Shown here piece after piece: positions 62,663 through 64,000 of a stretch of DNA of 64,000 bases (position 1 is the first letter of the stretch; each line of letters starts with the position of its first letter). This DNA is from an uncultured bacterium (lineage in GTDB: Bacteria > Verrucomicrobiota > Lentisphaeria > Victivallales > UBA1829): assembly GCA_949292215.1 (NCBI GenBank), contig CASEYW010000093.1, forward strand, positions 124,001-188,000, written 5' to 3'. A program made the position numbers and the translations under genes. Below the pieces are notes generated by a model, which was not told where the DNA came from, did not search any database, and saw only the letters and a program-made list of their open reading frames with translations.

Positions 62663-64000
62663 TTATTCCAATGAGGCATCGCTTACGGTCAGGTTCCATG
62701 CGGACTGGGGTCCCGGCGAACCGGGTGAAAGGAAGAGCTCTCCGCGGAGAGTCTGCAGGGATACCGGCGGGTGCACGGTCAGTTCCTTTCCGAGAAACAG
62801 ACGGTAGGTATGGAATTTTCCATCGCCTTTCAGCGCGATAACACCGCTGTAAACGCCCCGCCATTTCTGCTCGGGCAGACGGATCAGGAGCGCACCGGCA
62901 CGGTCACTGCGAATCCGCAGGGAGAGCAAACGGCATTCCGGGTCAATCCCGGCGGCGTTGAATCGGATGGCGGCATGCGCCTCTTCCCCCTGTTTCCGTG
63001 CGGGGTAGCGGATCCCGACCATACGTTTCCCGTCCTGTCGGAAGACATTCGCACAGCCCAGAACGCCCCGGTACTGCGTTTCGATGATCCGGTGCGGAGT
63101 TTTCGCAAAGCGCTCACCCGTCAGGGCGATCAGGACCGGAACCGGCGATTCGGCGGGAAGCCAGTCCACATCGGTTCCGCGCGCCTCTTCGGCGGAAAGA
63201 AAATCGACCGAAACAATGTTCCAGTCCGGATGCGGATTCTCCCAGGCGGCGACAGAGGTTCCGATCGTATGCCCCTCCGGATTGGTGGAAACGAGTCCCG
63301 TTTTTGCCTCCGGAAGCGGAGAGACGTTCCACCAGTCGCCGATGTTGACATTGCAGACCAGACGGAACTCCTCCTGTTTTCCGTTCTCGTAGTGAATCCG
63401 GTAGCAGCCGGGAGACCGCCCTGTGAAAGCCCACGCCGCAGAATGGAGGAAGAAGAGACGGGAGAATTTTCCCTCCGCCCGGATTCCCTTCGCTGATGCA
63501 GGAAAATAAGGCCTCATGCCGCCTCGAAGGACGATGCAGCTCCGCCCGCCATTCTCTGCCGGGTCAATGATATCGAATGGAACACCTGCGGCAGACTGCC
63601 GTCCGAGCGGCATGGCACGGAAATCGTTTCTCCCCTGATCAAACCAGCCGCCTTTCCGATCTCCCTCCTTCTCATCGGCAAACGAAGTCGTCGCATAAGG
63701 CCGCAAATCCACCGGTACGCAGCGCTCCGGAAGAACGCCGTACTGTTTTGTCACTGCGGCAGCTAACGGCATTGCCTCCCGCCAGGTCGGAGATTCCACG
63801 ACATAACGGATCAGATTCTCGAGATAGCACCACGCGGCACTGTCCGTCTCCCGGGAAATGAAGGCATTCAGCTGAGAGCAGAGGATCCGTCCCGATCCGT
63901 GAAGCGCCTCCACCACGGCATTTCCGATCTCACTGCCGCCCAGCGGAGGACCTTTGACGGCAAGAGCCGTCAGCGCATACGGCTGAAACGTGTGCGAAAC
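62663..64000 (-). CDS. GH2-related protein, C-terminal part (5' end beyond window)
   Basis: The frame is open to the right edge (446 codons visible). The last part of a ThuA/GATase-like segment (VEALHGSGRILCSQL) is followed by a module shared with the GH2 protein at 6673: KGGWFDQG, FDIIDPAENGGRSCIVL, FFLHSAAW, NIGDWWN, WENPHPDWNI and VLIALTG. An extra beta-rich domain of about 150 residues follows. By this match the missing N-terminal part is probably a GH2 glycosidase. A GTG at 63916 is not the real start, since the reading frame and similarity continue upstream. Confidence 0.72.
   Translation of the reverse strand, partial: VSHTFQPYALTALAVKGPPLGGSEIGNAVVEALHGSGRILCSQLNAFISRETDSAAWCYLENLIRYVVESPTWREAMPLAAAVTKQYGVLPERCVPVDLRPYATTSFADEKEGDRKGGWFDQGRNDFRAMPLGRQSAAGVPFDIIDPAENGGRSCIVLRGGMRPYFPASAKGIRAEGKFSRLFFLHSAAWAFTGRSPGCYRIHYENGKQEEFRLVCNVNIGDWWNVSPLPEAKTGLVSTNPEGHTIGTSVAAWENPHPDWNIVSVDFLSAEEARGTDVDWLPAESPVPVLIALTGERFAKTPHRIIETQYRGVLGCANVFRQDGKRMVGIRYPARKQGEEAHAAIRFNAAGIDPECRLLSLRIRSDRAGALLIRLPEQKWRGVYSGVIALKGDGKFHTYRLFLGKELTVHPPVSLQTLRGELFLSPGSPGPQSAWNLTVSDASLE

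Overview
The window looks like a chromosomal segment of an anaerobic, carbohydrate-degrading bacterium of the Planctomycetota-Verrucomicrobiota-Lentisphaerota group, most plausibly a gut-type Lentisphaerota (Victivallales). This is inferred from content: six type II secretion/pilin-like proteins, five with a C-terminal H-X9-DG motif, interleaved with large glycoside hydrolases and one-off GntR/LacI regulators. A HydE-type hydrogenase maturase and phosphatidylethanolamine synthesis genes fit a fermentative diderm. No rRNA, tRNA, phage, insertion sequence or CRISPR array was seen.

Layout. 1-4574 (minus): housekeeping operon of DEAD-box helicase, TrmH-type methyltransferase, NAD kinase, CoaB and an MlaA lipoprotein fused to an alpha/beta-hydrolase-like part (cut by the left edge). 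4831-10488 (plus): cassette A, with GntR/LacI-type regulator, pseudopilin and GH2 enzyme. 10515-16548 (plus): cassette B, with a GntR regulator carrying a solute-binding-protein-like domain, a clan-A glycosidase and a divergent pseudopilin. 16604-19984 (minus): three related esterases plus a TauE-type permease, divergent from an FCD-type GntR regulator (20077-20694). 20705-24488: TrmB-type regulator, PHP hydrolase, EamA transporter and a lipase-like hydrolase. 24505-31351 (minus): lipid and housekeeping block (fabH, plsX, rpmF, epimerase, pssA, psd, ruvC, yebC, DUF2059). 31602-35934: a DUF5696-like enzyme, a DnaQ-like exonuclease, a SirB1-like protein and an M55 peptidase. 36070-40952 (plus): two tandem sibling small-RNA candidates, then a Pho-box-preceded pstSCAB-phoU operon. 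41091-44878: cysK, hydE, mnmA and a small Cys-containing protein. 44977-53623 (minus): cassette C, with regulator, SGNH hydrolase, two pseudopilins, GH71, a GH43-like enzyme and an (alpha/alpha)6 glycosidase. 53911-55146: serine hydrolase lipoprotein. 55534-61858 (plus): cassette D, with LacI regulator, pseudopilin, GH5 and GH38. 61945-64000 (minus): cassette E, with a GH2-related protein (cut by the right edge) and a pseudopilin.

How it works together. The five cassettes repeat one plan: a local one-component regulator driven by a near-perfect sigma70 promoter with its own operator, one or two secreted pseudopilin-like proteins, and secreted or cytoplasmic glycosidases. This resembles a polysaccharide utilisation locus in which pseudopilins stand where SusC/SusD would be in Bacteroidota. 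The most novel-looking non-coding element is the pair of sibling small RNAs at 36146-36441, which share a 28-nt identical segment with an anti-Shine-Dalgarno-like CU-rich linker next to a terminator hairpin.
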